Part shown: one piece after another, positions 44,438-53,290 of the stretch | Position numbering within the stretch: position 1 is the first letter of the stretch | Layout: each line of letters begins with the position of its first letter | Assembly (NCBI RefSeq): GCF_040548815.1 | Contig: NZ_JBEPSM010000001.1 | Location: 1,054,001 to 1,118,000, forward strand | Reading direction: 5' to 3' | DNA length: 64,000 bases | Source: Kaistia defluvii | GTDB taxonomy: Bacteria; Pseudomonadota; Alphaproteobacteria; Rhizobiales; Kaistiaceae | Translations under genes and position numbers: made by a program | Notes under the pieces: generated by a model | Seen by the model: the letters and a program-made list of their open reading frames with translations, nothing else | Told to the model about the DNA's origin: nothing | Databases searched by the model: none

Positions 44438-45249
44438 TGAAGGTCATCCTATTCTGCGGCGGTTTGGGCACGCGCATCCGCGAATATCCGGAGAGCATTC
44501 CGAAGCCGATGATTCCGATCGGCCACCAGCCCATCCTCTGGCACCTGATGAATTACTACAGCCAGCGGGGTCACAACGAATTCATCCTCTGCACCGGTTA
44601 TAAGGCCAATGTGATCAAGGACTTCTTCCTGAACTACCGGCCGCAGGCCTATGCCGACTGCATCGTGTCCGGCTTCGGCACCAAGATCGAACTGCTCGGC
44701 AAGCCCGAACAGGACTGGCGCATCGCCCTGATCGACACCGGCATCTGGCGCAATATCGGCGAACGACTGCTCGCGGTTCGCGAACATGTCTGCAACGAGG
44801 AGATCTTCCTCGCCAATTACAGCGACGGCCTCAGCGACGTCGATCTCGACGACATGATCGAGCGCTTCCGAAACAGCGACAAGCTCGCCTGCTTTCTCGC
44901 GGTCCGCCCGCATCTGAGCTTCCATTTCGCCGATATCCAACCGAATGGCTCGATGCGAGGGTTTCGCACCGCCGACCGTTCCGATCTCTGGATCAATGGC
45001 GGCTTCTTCCTGTTCCGGCCGGGCATCTTCGATTTCATCCGCCCCGGGGAGGAACTGGTGCAAGAACCATTCACCCGTTTGATCGAAGCGGATGCCCTCA
45101 TGGCCTATAAATATGAGGGGTTCTGGCGCGCCATGGACACGCTGAAGGACCGCCAAATCCTGGAGGATATGGTCGAACAGGGCGCCATGCCCTGGCGGCT
45201 GACGGATGCCGGAAGCGGCCACCCCGCCCGCGCGGTCGCCGGCTCATGA
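44437..45249 (+). CDS. rfbF: Glucose-1-phosphate cytidylyltransferase family protein
   Basis: A 270-residue nucleotidylyltransferase. The activation loop GGLGTRIREYPESIPKPMIP, WHLMNYYSQRGHNEFILCTG, and the RfbF-type FLANYSDGLSDVDLDD and MAYKYEGFWRAMDTLKD are all present. RfbF makes CDP-D-glucose from CTP and glucose-1-phosphate, opening the 3,6-dideoxyhexose pathway. The usual partner, CDP-glucose 4,6-dehydratase (RfbG), is not encoded nearby; the SDR at 38884 might replace it. Start and stop overlap both neighbours (TGATGA and ATGA). Confidence 0.88.
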   Translation: MKVILFCGGLGTRIREYPESIPKPMIPIGHQPILWHLMNYYSQRGHNEFILCTGYKANVIKDFFLNYRPQAYADCIVSGFGTKIELLGKPEQDWRIALIDTGIWRNIGERLLAVREHVCNEEIFLANYSDGLSDVDLDDMIERFRNSDKLACFLAVRPHLSFHFADIQPNGSMRGFRTADRSDLWINGGFFLFRPGIFDFIRPGEELVQEPFTRLIEADALMAYKYEGFWRAMDTLKDRQILEDMVEQGAMPWRLTDAGSGHPARAVAGS

Positions 45250-45899
45250 AGGCTTTGCCACTCGCGCGCCCGGGCGAAGCGCTCTCGGTCCTGTGCCTCG
45301 GCGCCCATGCCGATGATATCGAGATCGGCGCCGGCGGACTGCTGCTCAACTGGCTCGCCAACGGCATCCGGCTCGACGTGCGCTGGTGCGTCCTCAGCGC
45401 CGCAGGCATCCGCTCGACGGAAGCCGAACAATCCGCGCATGCCTTTCTGAGCGGCGCGGTACTCGCCGATCTCAAGCTCGCCCGTTTCGAGGACGGCCTG
45501 TTTCCACAGCAGGAAGCCACCTTGAAGCGGTGGATGGAAGAGCTGAAGGACGGCCCGGTGCCTGACGTGATCCTGACGCATCGGCGCGACGACGCGCATC
45601 AGGATCACCGCGCCGTGTCGCGCCTGACCTGGAACACGTTCCGCGACCACATGATCCTCGAATACGAGATCCCGAAATGGGACGGCGACCTTGGCCGCCC
45701 CAACAGCTATGCGGCGTTCGGCGAGGAGATCCTCGCGCGCAAGATCGACCTACTGCTGACTCATTTCACCAGCCAGCGCGCGAAGGATTGGTTCGACGCC
45801 GAGACGTTTCGCGGTCTGGCCCGGCTCCGCGGCATGGAGTGCCGTTCGCCCGGGCGCTACGCCGAGGCGTTCACCTTGCGCAAGGCCTGGATCGGCTGA
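45246..45899 (+). CDS. PIG-L family deacetylase
   Basis: A 217-residue zinc-dependent N-deacetylase of the PIG-L/LmbE family. The motif AHADDIEIG (usually AHPDD) near the N-terminus and HQDH (residues in DDAHQDHRAV) are the metal ligands. Family members deacetylate N-acetylated sugars such as GlcNAc-PI or mycothiol precursors. It ends a coupled three-gene unit with the methyltransferase and cytidylyltransferase, so it probably acts on the same sugar or its carrier. Confidence 0.87.
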   Translation: MKALPLARPGEALSVLCLGAHADDIEIGAGGLLLNWLANGIRLDVRWCVLSAAGIRSTEAEQSAHAFLSGAVLADLKLARFEDGLFPQQEATLKRWMEELKDGPVPDVILTHRRDDAHQDHRAVSRLTWNTFRDHMILEYEIPKWDGDLGRPNSYAAFGEEILARKIDLLLTHFTSQRAKDWFDAETFRGLARLRGMECRSPGRYAEAFTLRKAWIG

Positions 45900-46057
45900 T
45901 CGTCTCGGATGGCCCTGGCCGGTGCTGAAGCACGGCGGCGCCACGCCTTCCTAACCGGAGGGATGATGCGCTTTGCCCAAGAGGCCAGGCTGGATCGCAG
46001 CAAGGCAAGCTCTAGGCTGGATGCGCCCCGCTCTTGCGCGGAGCTCAGGAGGACGAG

Positions 46058-47257
46058 ATGAAATTCGCCTTCTTCGGATATCCGCACCTCGGCGGCACCT
46101 TCACGGTGTTCCGCCATCTGCGCGCCGGCCTGGCGCCTTGGGGGATAGACGTCGAGTGGCTTGGCATAGGCCAGGGGGCTCATGCGGCGGCCCGAGACCC
46201 GGCCTGGCGCTCGGAGTGGTCGACCGGCCATGCCTGTGGCGCGGCGGCGGACAGCGAGCCTACGCAGGCGCAGGCGATGCTTTCCCATCTCGCGGAGCAG
46301 AATTTCGATGGCGTTTTCGTCAGCGTCCACGCCGACCGGGTCCAGACCAACCTCGCGCGCTACCTGCCGCGTGCCATGCTCCGCGTAATGATCGTGCATA
46401 ACATAACGCCCGCGACCTACGCCGCGGCGCGGGCGATCCGCGATCATGTCCATGCCACCGCCTGCGTCTCCCGCCGTATCCGCGATGACCTGCTGACGCA
46501 CTATCGTTTCGACCCAAGGACGACCCACGAGATCCACAACGCGGTCGACTTCCCTACCCCCCCGCCCCGGGCTCTCCGAACGATCGGTCAACCGCTCCGG
46601 CTGCTGTCGCTCGGGCGGATCGAGGATCAAGCCAAAGGCGTGCTCTGGTTGCCGCAAATCCTGGCCCAACTGCCGGACGACGTCACGTTGACCATCGCCG
46701 GCGACGGCCCGGATGTCGCCCGCCTCCGGCGCACCATGGCCCCGCTTGCCGGCCGCGCGCAGCTTCTCGGGCGGGTCTCGCCCGCCGCAATCCCGGCACT
46801 GATGGCCGAACACGACATCTTCGTCGCGCCGTCCCGTTTTGAAGGCTTCATGATCACACTGGTCGAGGCGATGGCCACGGGATGCGTGCCGGTCGCATCC
46901 CGGATCCGGGGCGTCACCGACACGGTGGTCGACGACGGCGTGACAGGCCTCTTGTTTCCAGTCGGCGATGTCGCGGCGGCGGCGGAGACCATCCGCCATC
47001 TTCGGCGGGATCCTGCCCATTGGCACGCCATGGCCTGCCATGGGCCGATCGCGATGCGCGAGCGCTTCAGCATCTCCCGCATGGCGGAACGCTATGGCGC
47101 GCTGCTCGCCGGGCTGCACGAGCGGCCGCCCCCGATCGCGCCGCCGCTTCCCATCGAGCACTGGCACCTCCCCTGGGGACTGCGGGACGGGTTGCGATCC
47201 CACTTGCCGACGCCGCTCAAGAACCTGCTGCGAACCATCCGGGAGCGCGCGGCATGA
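46058..47257 (+). CDS. GT4-type glycosyltransferase
   Basis: A 399-residue GT-B enzyme. KFAFFGYPHLGGTFTVFRHL begins the acceptor domain. The donor domain shows LRLLSLGRIEDQAKG, LTIAGDGPDVARL and FVAPSRFEGFMITLVEAMAT, with the GT4 E-x7-E pattern. AGGAGG (46048-46053) lies 5 bases before the ATG. Its stop overlaps the next gene as ATGA. It is the first of a four-gene plus-strand unit (46058-50712). Confidence 0.9.
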   Translation: MKFAFFGYPHLGGTFTVFRHLRAGLAPWGIDVEWLGIGQGAHAAARDPAWRSEWSTGHACGAAADSEPTQAQAMLSHLAEQNFDGVFVSVHADRVQTNLARYLPRAMLRVMIVHNITPATYAAARAIRDHVHATACVSRRIRDDLLTHYRFDPRTTHEIHNAVDFPTPPPRALRTIGQPLRLLSLGRIEDQAKGVLWLPQILAQLPDDVTLTIAGDGPDVARLRRTMAPLAGRAQLLGRVSPAAIPALMAEHDIFVAPSRFEGFMITLVEAMATGCVPVASRIRGVTDTVVDDGVTGLLFPVGDVAAAAETIRHLRRDPAHWHAMACHGPIAMRERFSISRMAERYGALLAGLHERPPPIAPPLPIEHWHLPWGLRDGLRSHLPTPLKNLLRTIRERAA

Positions 47258-48171
47258 GCCTGGAATCGATGATTCTGCGCAGGGACGCAGGAGCCGAAAG
47301 CTCCGCGGCCGCTGTGGCGCGGCCGAGCACCGCGAGCGCCAACGTCTCGGTACTCATCCTGACCCTCGACGAGGAACTCAACCTGCCGACATGCCTCGCC
47401 TCTGTCAGTTGGAGCGACGATATCGTCGTGCTCGATTCCTTCAGCCAGGACCGGACGGTCGAGATCGCACGCGACTTTGGCGCCCGTGTTTATCAGCGTC
47501 GCTTCGATAGCGAACCAGCTCAGCGGAGCTTCGGACTCAACGAGATCGCTTACAAGAACCGCTTCGTGTATCTCCCCGACGCGGACGAGGTGACAACCCC
47601 CGCACTACGGGACGAGATCCTGGCGATCGCCGCGGAACCGGGCCGTCCGGAGGTCGCTTTTCACGTTCGGTCCCGCACCATGTTCATGGGACACTGGCTG
47701 CGATGGAGCGGATTGTACCCCACCTGGTTCGCCCGTTTGGTGGAGCCGGGGCGCGTCCGCTTCGAGCGAGAGATCAATCTGCGAACCGTGGCCAACGGGC
47801 CGGAAGGCAGGCTCGACGGCCATCTGCTGCATTACACCTTCAACAAGGGCCTCAACGCCTGGTTTGAAAAGCACAATCGCTATTCGTGGCACGAGGCGCG
47901 GGAGTCGCTCAAAAGCCTGGACGCCGAGCGGGTCGATTGGCGTGCGTTGCTATTTGCATCCGGAGCGGAACGGCGGCGCGCCCTAAAAACCCTGTCCTTC
48001 CGGCTGCCCTGCAGGCCGCTCCTGCGCTTCCTCTACATGTATCTGCTGCGCGGCGGCTTCCTCGATGGCCGGGCCGGCTTCGTCTATTGCAGGCTGCTGA
48101 TGACCTACGAAACGATGATCGTCACCAAGATGATCGAGATCCAGAGGCGGGAAAAAGGGCTGCCGCTGTGA
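47254..48171 (+). CDS. GT2-type glycosyltransferase (WaaE/KdtX-like)
   Basis: A 305-residue GT-A enzyme. VSVLILTLDEELNLPTCLAS, DDIVVLDSFSQDRTVEIA and FVYLPDADEVTTP place it in the WaaE/KdtX-like branch, which adds glucose or similar sugars to inner core or exopolysaccharide. A C-terminal amphipathic region (LLRFLYMYLLRGGFLDG) is typical and probably binds the membrane. It is coupled to the preceding GT4 gene. Confidence 0.9.
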   Translation: MSLESMILRRDAGAESSAAAVARPSTASANVSVLILTLDEELNLPTCLASVSWSDDIVVLDSFSQDRTVEIARDFGARVYQRRFDSEPAQRSFGLNEIAYKNRFVYLPDADEVTTPALRDEILAIAAEPGRPEVAFHVRSRTMFMGHWLRWSGLYPTWFARLVEPGRVRFEREINLRTVANGPEGRLDGHLLHYTFNKGLNAWFEKHNRYSWHEARESLKSLDAERVDWRALLFASGAERRRALKTLSFRLPCRPLLRFLYMYLLRGGFLDGRAGFVYCRLLMTYETMIVTKMIEIQRREKGLPL

Positions 48172-48208
48172 GCTGCAAGCCGACGCGCCGGGCAAGTGAG
48201 GGCAGCCT

Positions 48209-49474
48209 ATGGACATGCCCTTGATCGGCGCGCTGGTCGCCATCTCCGCGTTCTGGGTGATCTTTGGACTGCGCCGACCCGAGGGGGTCTATCAATACCC
48301 TTTCCTCGCGGGGGCGACCTTTCTCGGCTTCATCGCGCCGCAGTTTCCGGCAATGGCGGACGACCCGTTTCTGCCAGGGGGCGCGGTGACACGGGCCGCC
48401 CTCTTCGCGATCCTCTGCATCACAGCCTGTGGCTTGGGTTGGCAGCTGACGCTGCCCCGCGTCGCGGGAAAACCGTGGCGCTTCGACGAAAAGAAGCTGC
48501 TGATCGTATCCGGGGTCCTGTCGCTCGCGGGAGCGTATTTCTATTTCAAGGTCTCGCACCTGCCGCCCGAGATCAAATATTCGATCTATACCGGCATGCC
48601 CGTGGTCTATCTGTTCTTCGCCAAGCTGCTGAATTATGGCTTCGCCATCGCGCTTATCTGTGGTGCGCGGCGCATGAGCATCGCGGCGCTGTCCATCATT
48701 GCCTTCGACACACTCTTCTATGCCGAACGGATCCTGCTGCTCGGCCGCCGCAGCGAGACAGCCGAGTTCGTGTTTCTGATCGGGCTAGCCTGGTGGTTCC
48801 AGCGGAGGCGCGCCGCCCCCCGTCTCCTGACGTCGGGCCTCGTCATGTTCGGCGCCATCGCGATGAACAGCGCGGGCGACTATCGCGCGATCACCACCGA
48901 AAGCGAGGATTCCGGCTGGTCCGATCTTCTCAAGATCAATGTGCTCGCCAATTTCGCCGAAGTGGTCGCGCATGGCGGGCCGGAGGTGCGCAATGCCGTG
49001 CTGCGCCTGGAATCGGCCAGCGACACGCAATCCTTCGACTTCGGGCTGTTTCACTGGAACACGCTGGTTTTCAACTATGTTCCGGCGCAACTGGTCGGTT
49101 CGGCTCTCAAGGAGAGCCTGACCCTGTCGTTCGACGATCAGATCGCGCGCGACTACGCACCGCCGATCGGCTCCACGGAAACCGGACTCGCCGACGCGTT
49201 CGCGTCGTTCGGCTATCTCGGCGCGGTCAAGTTCCTCCTGATCGGCTTCGGGATGCGGCGGATCTACGACGCGGCGGATTCCGGCAGCACGGGGTGGCAG
49301 ATCGCCTATCCGCTGATCCTGGCGCCGGCGATGCTGGCGATCACGCATCACACGCAGTGGCCGATCTCCGCGCTAGTGCACATGGCGCTCTTCCTGCTGC
49401 CGGCCCTGCTTCTGGCGCGGATCCGGCAACCCTCGCCGTCCTGGGTGGCGGGTACCGCAGGATCTCCGTCATGA
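48209..49474 (+). CDS. Polytopic membrane protein, candidate Wzy-type polysaccharide polymerase
   Basis: A 421-residue protein with about ten hydrophobic segments (for example LIGALVAISAFWVIFGL and LILAPAMLAITHHTQWPISA) and one large loop between residues 215 and 330, the layout expected of O-antigen/EPS polymerases. Sequence identity to named Wzy proteins is not evident, as is usual for this family. It is flanked by glycosyltransferases and coupled to the next one by an ATGA overlap. Being the only such membrane protein in the locus, it is the best candidate for the polymerase; that is inference. Confidence 0.65.
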   Translation: MDMPLIGALVAISAFWVIFGLRRPEGVYQYPFLAGATFLGFIAPQFPAMADDPFLPGGAVTRAALFAILCITACGLGWQLTLPRVAGKPWRFDEKKLLIVSGVLSLAGAYFYFKVSHLPPEIKYSIYTGMPVVYLFFAKLLNYGFAIALICGARRMSIAALSIIAFDTLFYAERILLLGRRSETAEFVFLIGLAWWFQRRRAAPRLLTSGLVMFGAIAMNSAGDYRAITTESEDSGWSDLLKINVLANFAEVVAHGGPEVRNAVLRLESASDTQSFDFGLFHWNTLVFNYVPAQLVGSALKESLTLSFDDQIARDYAPPIGSTETGLADAFASFGYLGAVKFLLIGFGMRRIYDAADSGSTGWQIAYPLILAPAMLAITHHTQWPISALVHMALFLLPALLLARIRQPSPSWVAGTAGSPS

Positions 49475-50712
49475 CCCAGGCTGCCGGGACGTTGGGCGCC
49501 AACCCTGCCCATCCGAGGGTCGCGGTCCTGTTCCATAGGTTCGGTCCCTATCACGTCAGCCGACTTCAGGCTGCGGCCCGGCATATGGCGCTGACCGGCA
49601 TCGAGTTCAGCGGCACGGACAGGACCTACGCATGGAGCGCGTCCGAGACCTTCCCGTTCTCTCGCATCGTGGTCTCTCCCGACAGTGACGCGGAGCGCGT
49701 CCCAGCGCTGTTCCGCAAGATGACCGCGGCGCTCGACCGGGCAGCGCCAGAGGCGGTGGCGATCGCCGGCTGGTCGAACCCAGCCGCGCTGGCAGCCCTG
49801 CTGTGGTGCACACGCCGGCGGGTTCCGGCCATCGTGATGTCGGATAGCACGGAGATCGACGAAGTCCGGAAGCCCTGGCGGGAGGCGGTCAAACGACGGG
49901 TGGTGTCCCTCTTCAGCACGGGATTGGTCGCCGGAGCGCCGCAGCGACGCTATCTGGCGGGGCTCGGCGTACAGAACAGGCTGATCCGCGAAGGCTTCGA
50001 CGTCGTCGACAATGAGCATTTCGCCACCGGCGCGGCCACCGCCCGAAGAGACGCCGAGGCACTCCGCAGGCAACTCGCATTGCCGCCCCGCTATTTCCTC
50101 GCCTCCTGTCGGTTCGTGGCCAAGAAGAACCTGTTTGTCTTGCTGGAGGCCTATCAAGGATATCGTGGCGTGGCCGGCGGCGCGGCATGGGACCTGGTCC
50201 TGCTTGGCGGCGGTCCGCTGGAAACCGAACTGCGGGCCGCGATTGCGGGGCGCGGCCTGGTCGACTCTGTCCATCTGCCGGGTTTTCGGCAGTATCCGGA
50301 GCTCCCTGCCTATTACGGCCTGGCGGAGGCCTTCATTCTGCCGAGCACGACGGAGCAATGGGGCCTGGTCGTCAACGAGGCGATGGCCGCGGGTCTGCCC
50401 GTCCTGGTGTCGGAGCGCTGCGGTTGCAGCGAGGATCTGGTCCGTCCCGGAGTGAATGGATTTCGCTTCAACCCTTTCGCTCCCCGCGAACTCATGGGCC
50501 AGATGCTGACCATCGCCGGCAAGGATTGCGACCGGATGGCGATGGCGCAAGCGGGACAGGCGATCATCGCCGAATGGTCGCCCGATCGCTTCGGCCGCGC
50601 GTTGCGGCAGGCGGTGGAGTTGGCACGCAACGCGGCGCCGCTTGCCCCGGACCCGATCGGCCGCTGGCTCGCCGCGGCCCTGCTCTGCCGCCGCGAGCGC
50701 ACCGACGGCTGA
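49471..50712 (+). CDS. GT4-type glycosyltransferase
   Basis: A 413-residue GT-B enzyme. RVAVLFHRFGPYHVSRLQAA starts the acceptor domain. The donor domain contains FLASCRFVAKKNLFVLLEAY and AFILPSTTEQWGLVVNEAMA, the GT4 donor-site pattern. The ATG at 49471 overlaps the stop of the candidate polymerase. It ends the plus-strand unit and converges on the GT4 gene at 50715 with only a 2-base gap. Confidence 0.9.
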   Translation: MTQAAGTLGANPAHPRVAVLFHRFGPYHVSRLQAAARHMALTGIEFSGTDRTYAWSASETFPFSRIVVSPDSDAERVPALFRKMTAALDRAAPEAVAIAGWSNPAALAALLWCTRRRVPAIVMSDSTEIDEVRKPWREAVKRRVVSLFSTGLVAGAPQRRYLAGLGVQNRLIREGFDVVDNEHFATGAATARRDAEALRRQLALPPRYFLASCRFVAKKNLFVLLEAYQGYRGVAGGAAWDLVLLGGGPLETELRAAIAGRGLVDSVHLPGFRQYPELPAYYGLAEAFILPSTTEQWGLVVNEAMAAGLPVLVSERCGCSEDLVRPGVNGFRFNPFAPRELMGQMLTIAGKDCDRMAMAQAGQAIIAEWSPDRFGRALRQAVELARNAAPLAPDPIGRWLAAALLCRRERTDG

Positions 50713-50714
50713 CG

Positions 50715-52010
50715 CTATTCCAGCAATGGACGCATGCCGTCACCGGCTGCCATCACCCGCTCCAGCAGATCCCGCCAAGCCTCCCCGTAGCGACGGACCG
50801 TCAGATCCTCGACACGCCGGCGGGCGGAGATCCCCATGCGCAGGCGGAGATCCTGGTCTTGTACCAGCCGATCGATCGCCCGCGACATGCCGGCTAGGTC
50901 CTCGCAAGGAATGACGAACCCATCCTCGCCGTCGCGAACCGGGGTGCCGCTGTTCGGCGTGGTGACGATGGGAAGGCCGGTTGCCATGGCCTCCATCACC
51001 GCGCCGGCCGAGCCTTCGCAGGCCGATGGAAAGAGGAACAGATCAAACTGCTCGAGCCAGGTGCGCACCTCGCCACGAGGCACGGCGCCGATCACCGCGA
51101 CCTCCCCGCGCCGCCGCTCGACCAGCGCGGGCTCGGCGGCGATGGGGCCAACCATGACAAAGCGCACTTTTGCCGGGTCGAACGCCCGGGCGATCTCGAA
51201 GAAGGCGGGTGCGCCCTTGCGCAACGAAACCGCACCGACGAAGCCGACGACAACCGGGCCCGTTCGTTTCCGCCGGTCACAAAACGCATAGGCCGAGGCA
51301 TCCACCGGATAGGGAATGACGGAGATCTGCCCGGAGCGCAGTCCCACCGCTAGCAAGCCATCGCGCACATAGGCGGAGGCGCAGGTGATATGGCCAGCGG
51401 CGTCCCAACTCCGTTGCTCGACGTCCTGCATGATGGCAGAGCCCGTATCCTGTGGCGTCTGCCATTCCGGCCAGAGTTCCGCCTGGCGCGCCTCCTCGCG
51501 CCTCTGAACCGCGATCGGCGCGATCATCTGGTCGAGGACGACGGAAAGCCCGTCCCGGCGCGCGGCCTGGCAAAGGGACGGGTCTATATTGCGGACGAAG
51601 CCGACCAGGCTGTTGGCGCCGCGCCAGCCATCGCCCATCACTTGCCGCGCCATAGCCTGCGAGCGGCGGACGAAGTTTTGCTCCGGCAGAGCGTTGCGGT
51701 CCTCCCGGAGCCTGGCCAGCAGCGTCGACCACCCTGCAGCGACCACGCGACTGCCATCGAGGCCGGCGCATCGCCGGGCGGCCAGCCGGCGGCCGTTCGC
51801 GCCGCCGAGCCTGGCCATCATCGGGGCCGCCGCCGCCTCCAGCGATCCGGGGCGCACGAACCAGTCCATGTGGACCGTATCCAGGATACCCGCCAGTTTC
51901 AGGCCGAGCGGCAGGCCGTAATGCAGCCGGGAGCCATCCTGCACGACTGTCACCCTGGGCCGGACGGATGATGTCGCCTCGGCACGGTGATAATCGACGG
52001 CGGCGCTCAT
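50715..52010 (-). CDS. GT4-type glycosyltransferase
   Basis: A 431-residue GT-B enzyme. RVTVVQDGSRLHYGLPLGLK starts the N-terminal domain; the donor domain contains VVGFVGAVSLRKGAPAFFEI and DLFLFPSACEGSAGAVMEAM, with the E-x7-E-like site. The start overlaps the stop of the GT4 gene at 52007 (ATGA). It is the last gene of the minus-strand export unit that begins with the LuxR regulator. Confidence 0.9.
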   Translation of the reverse strand: MSAAVDYHRAEATSSVRPRVTVVQDGSRLHYGLPLGLKLAGILDTVHMDWFVRPGSLEAAAAPMMARLGGANGRRLAARRCAGLDGSRVVAAGWSTLLARLREDRNALPEQNFVRRSQAMARQVMGDGWRGANSLVGFVRNIDPSLCQAARRDGLSVVLDQMIAPIAVQRREEARQAELWPEWQTPQDTGSAIMQDVEQRSWDAAGHITCASAYVRDGLLAVGLRSGQISVIPYPVDASAYAFCDRRKRTGPVVVGFVGAVSLRKGAPAFFEIARAFDPAKVRFVMVGPIAAEPALVERRRGEVAVIGAVPRGEVRTWLEQFDLFLFPSACEGSAGAVMEAMATGLPIVTTPNSGTPVRDGEDGFVIPCEDLAGMSRAIDRLVQDQDLRLRMGISARRRVEDLTVRRYGEAWRDLLERVMAAGDGMRPLLE

Positions 52011-53257
52011 GCCAGATCAACCGTGTCCGGCCGGTCGCCGCGGCCGAGCACCCATCGATAGACGGCCTCCATGCTCTCCGCCGCCTTCGGCCAGGAGAAG
52101 CTCTCCACAACCAGTTTGGCCCCCTGCACACCGATCTGCCGTCGTTGCGCGGGCGTCAGCGAAACCAGCGTGCGAAGTCCCTCCGCGATACTCGCGGGCT
52201 CCGGCTCGATTGGGAGTGCCGCGCCCTGCGCGAACCCGATGGCGAGATTGCATCGCGGCGTCATCAAAACTGGCAGATGCGCTGCCCAAGCCTCCAGAAC
52301 CGCAATTGGCAGGCCCTCGCTGATCGAGGGCAGCACGAATGCATCGGCCGCCGCGAAGCTTCGCGCCTTCTCCTCGCCGAATTGCGGCCCGACGAAATGT
52401 ACGACAGGATTCAGTCCCAGCTCGGTCGTCAGCTGCTGCAGGCTCGTCCGATAGGCATCCTCGCCCCAGCCGGCGATCACCAGATGCCACTTTGGCTGCA
52501 TCGACGCGCCGGCTGCCTCCTGACGATAGCGGGCAAAGCCGCGCAGGAGATCGGGTATGCCCTTTTGCGGCGCGATCCTGCCGAGGAAAAGCAGGACCGC
52601 CGCGCGCCCCGGGATTATTCCGCGCCAAAGCGGCGGCGTCGCGACGGGGGGCGCAGACGAGATTTCGACGCCGTTCGGGATGACGCAAACGGGATTGCGC
52701 AATCCCGCGTCGCGGATCGATTCCAGTTCGGAGGCGCAAAGCGCATGCAGGCAAGCGGCGCCCCTCAGATGCCGCGTCTCGAAAACCAGGCTGGCAAGCC
52801 GCTTCTTCCAGCGCCGGTTGGCCAATGCCCACCGGTCCAGCATGCCGTGCGTCGTCACGACATAGGGCATCGCCCGCCCCGTCCAGCCCATGGCAGCGAC
52901 CGAGGGATACATCCAGAGACCCTGCACATGCAGAAGATCGGCCGCCCCCCGCCGCAACGCTTGGCCGAGGCGTGGCGCATAGCCAAACGAGGCGGGCCCC
53001 CGCACCGGAAACACCTCCGTCGAAACGCCGCGCTGCCGCAGCATCTGATACGCCGGCGCCGGATGCTCCAGCCCGTATACGCTGACGTCCATGCCGGCGC
53101 GCGCCTCCAGCGCCGGCGCGAGACCATGCACCGCCTCGAACACGCCCCCCGACCGTTGCGACAGATGCGCCATGACCATCGCCACGCGGATCGCTTCGGC
53201 AGGTTCAGCCGAACTGTTCCGCGATGGGCGCGCCGCCAAGAGATCGGCTGCCGTCAT
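52007..53257 (-). CDS. GT4-type glycosyltransferase
   Basis: A 416-residue GT-B enzyme. VAMVMAHLSQRSGGVFEAVH starts the acceptor domain; VIPNGVEISS, LLFLGRIAPQKGIPDLLRGF and AFVLPSISEGLPIAVLEAWA form the GT4 donor site. It begins 33 bases after the ExoF-like gene in the same direction and is coupled to the next GT4 gene. Confidence 0.92.
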   Translation of the reverse strand: MTAADLLAARPSRNSSAEPAEAIRVAMVMAHLSQRSGGVFEAVHGLAPALEARAGMDVSVYGLEHPAPAYQMLRQRGVSTEVFPVRGPASFGYAPRLGQALRRGAADLLHVQGLWMYPSVAAMGWTGRAMPYVVTTHGMLDRWALANRRWKKRLASLVFETRHLRGAACLHALCASELESIRDAGLRNPVCVIPNGVEISSAPPVATPPLWRGIIPGRAAVLLFLGRIAPQKGIPDLLRGFARYRQEAAGASMQPKWHLVIAGWGEDAYRTSLQQLTTELGLNPVVHFVGPQFGEEKARSFAAADAFVLPSISEGLPIAVLEAWAAHLPVLMTPRCNLAIGFAQGAALPIEPEPASIAEGLRTLVSLTPAQRRQIGVQGAKLVVESFSWPKAAESMEAVYRWVLGRGDRPDTVDLA

Positions 53258-53290
53258 CGAAACGCTCCTGTTCGTCTTGTGTGGCGGGGT

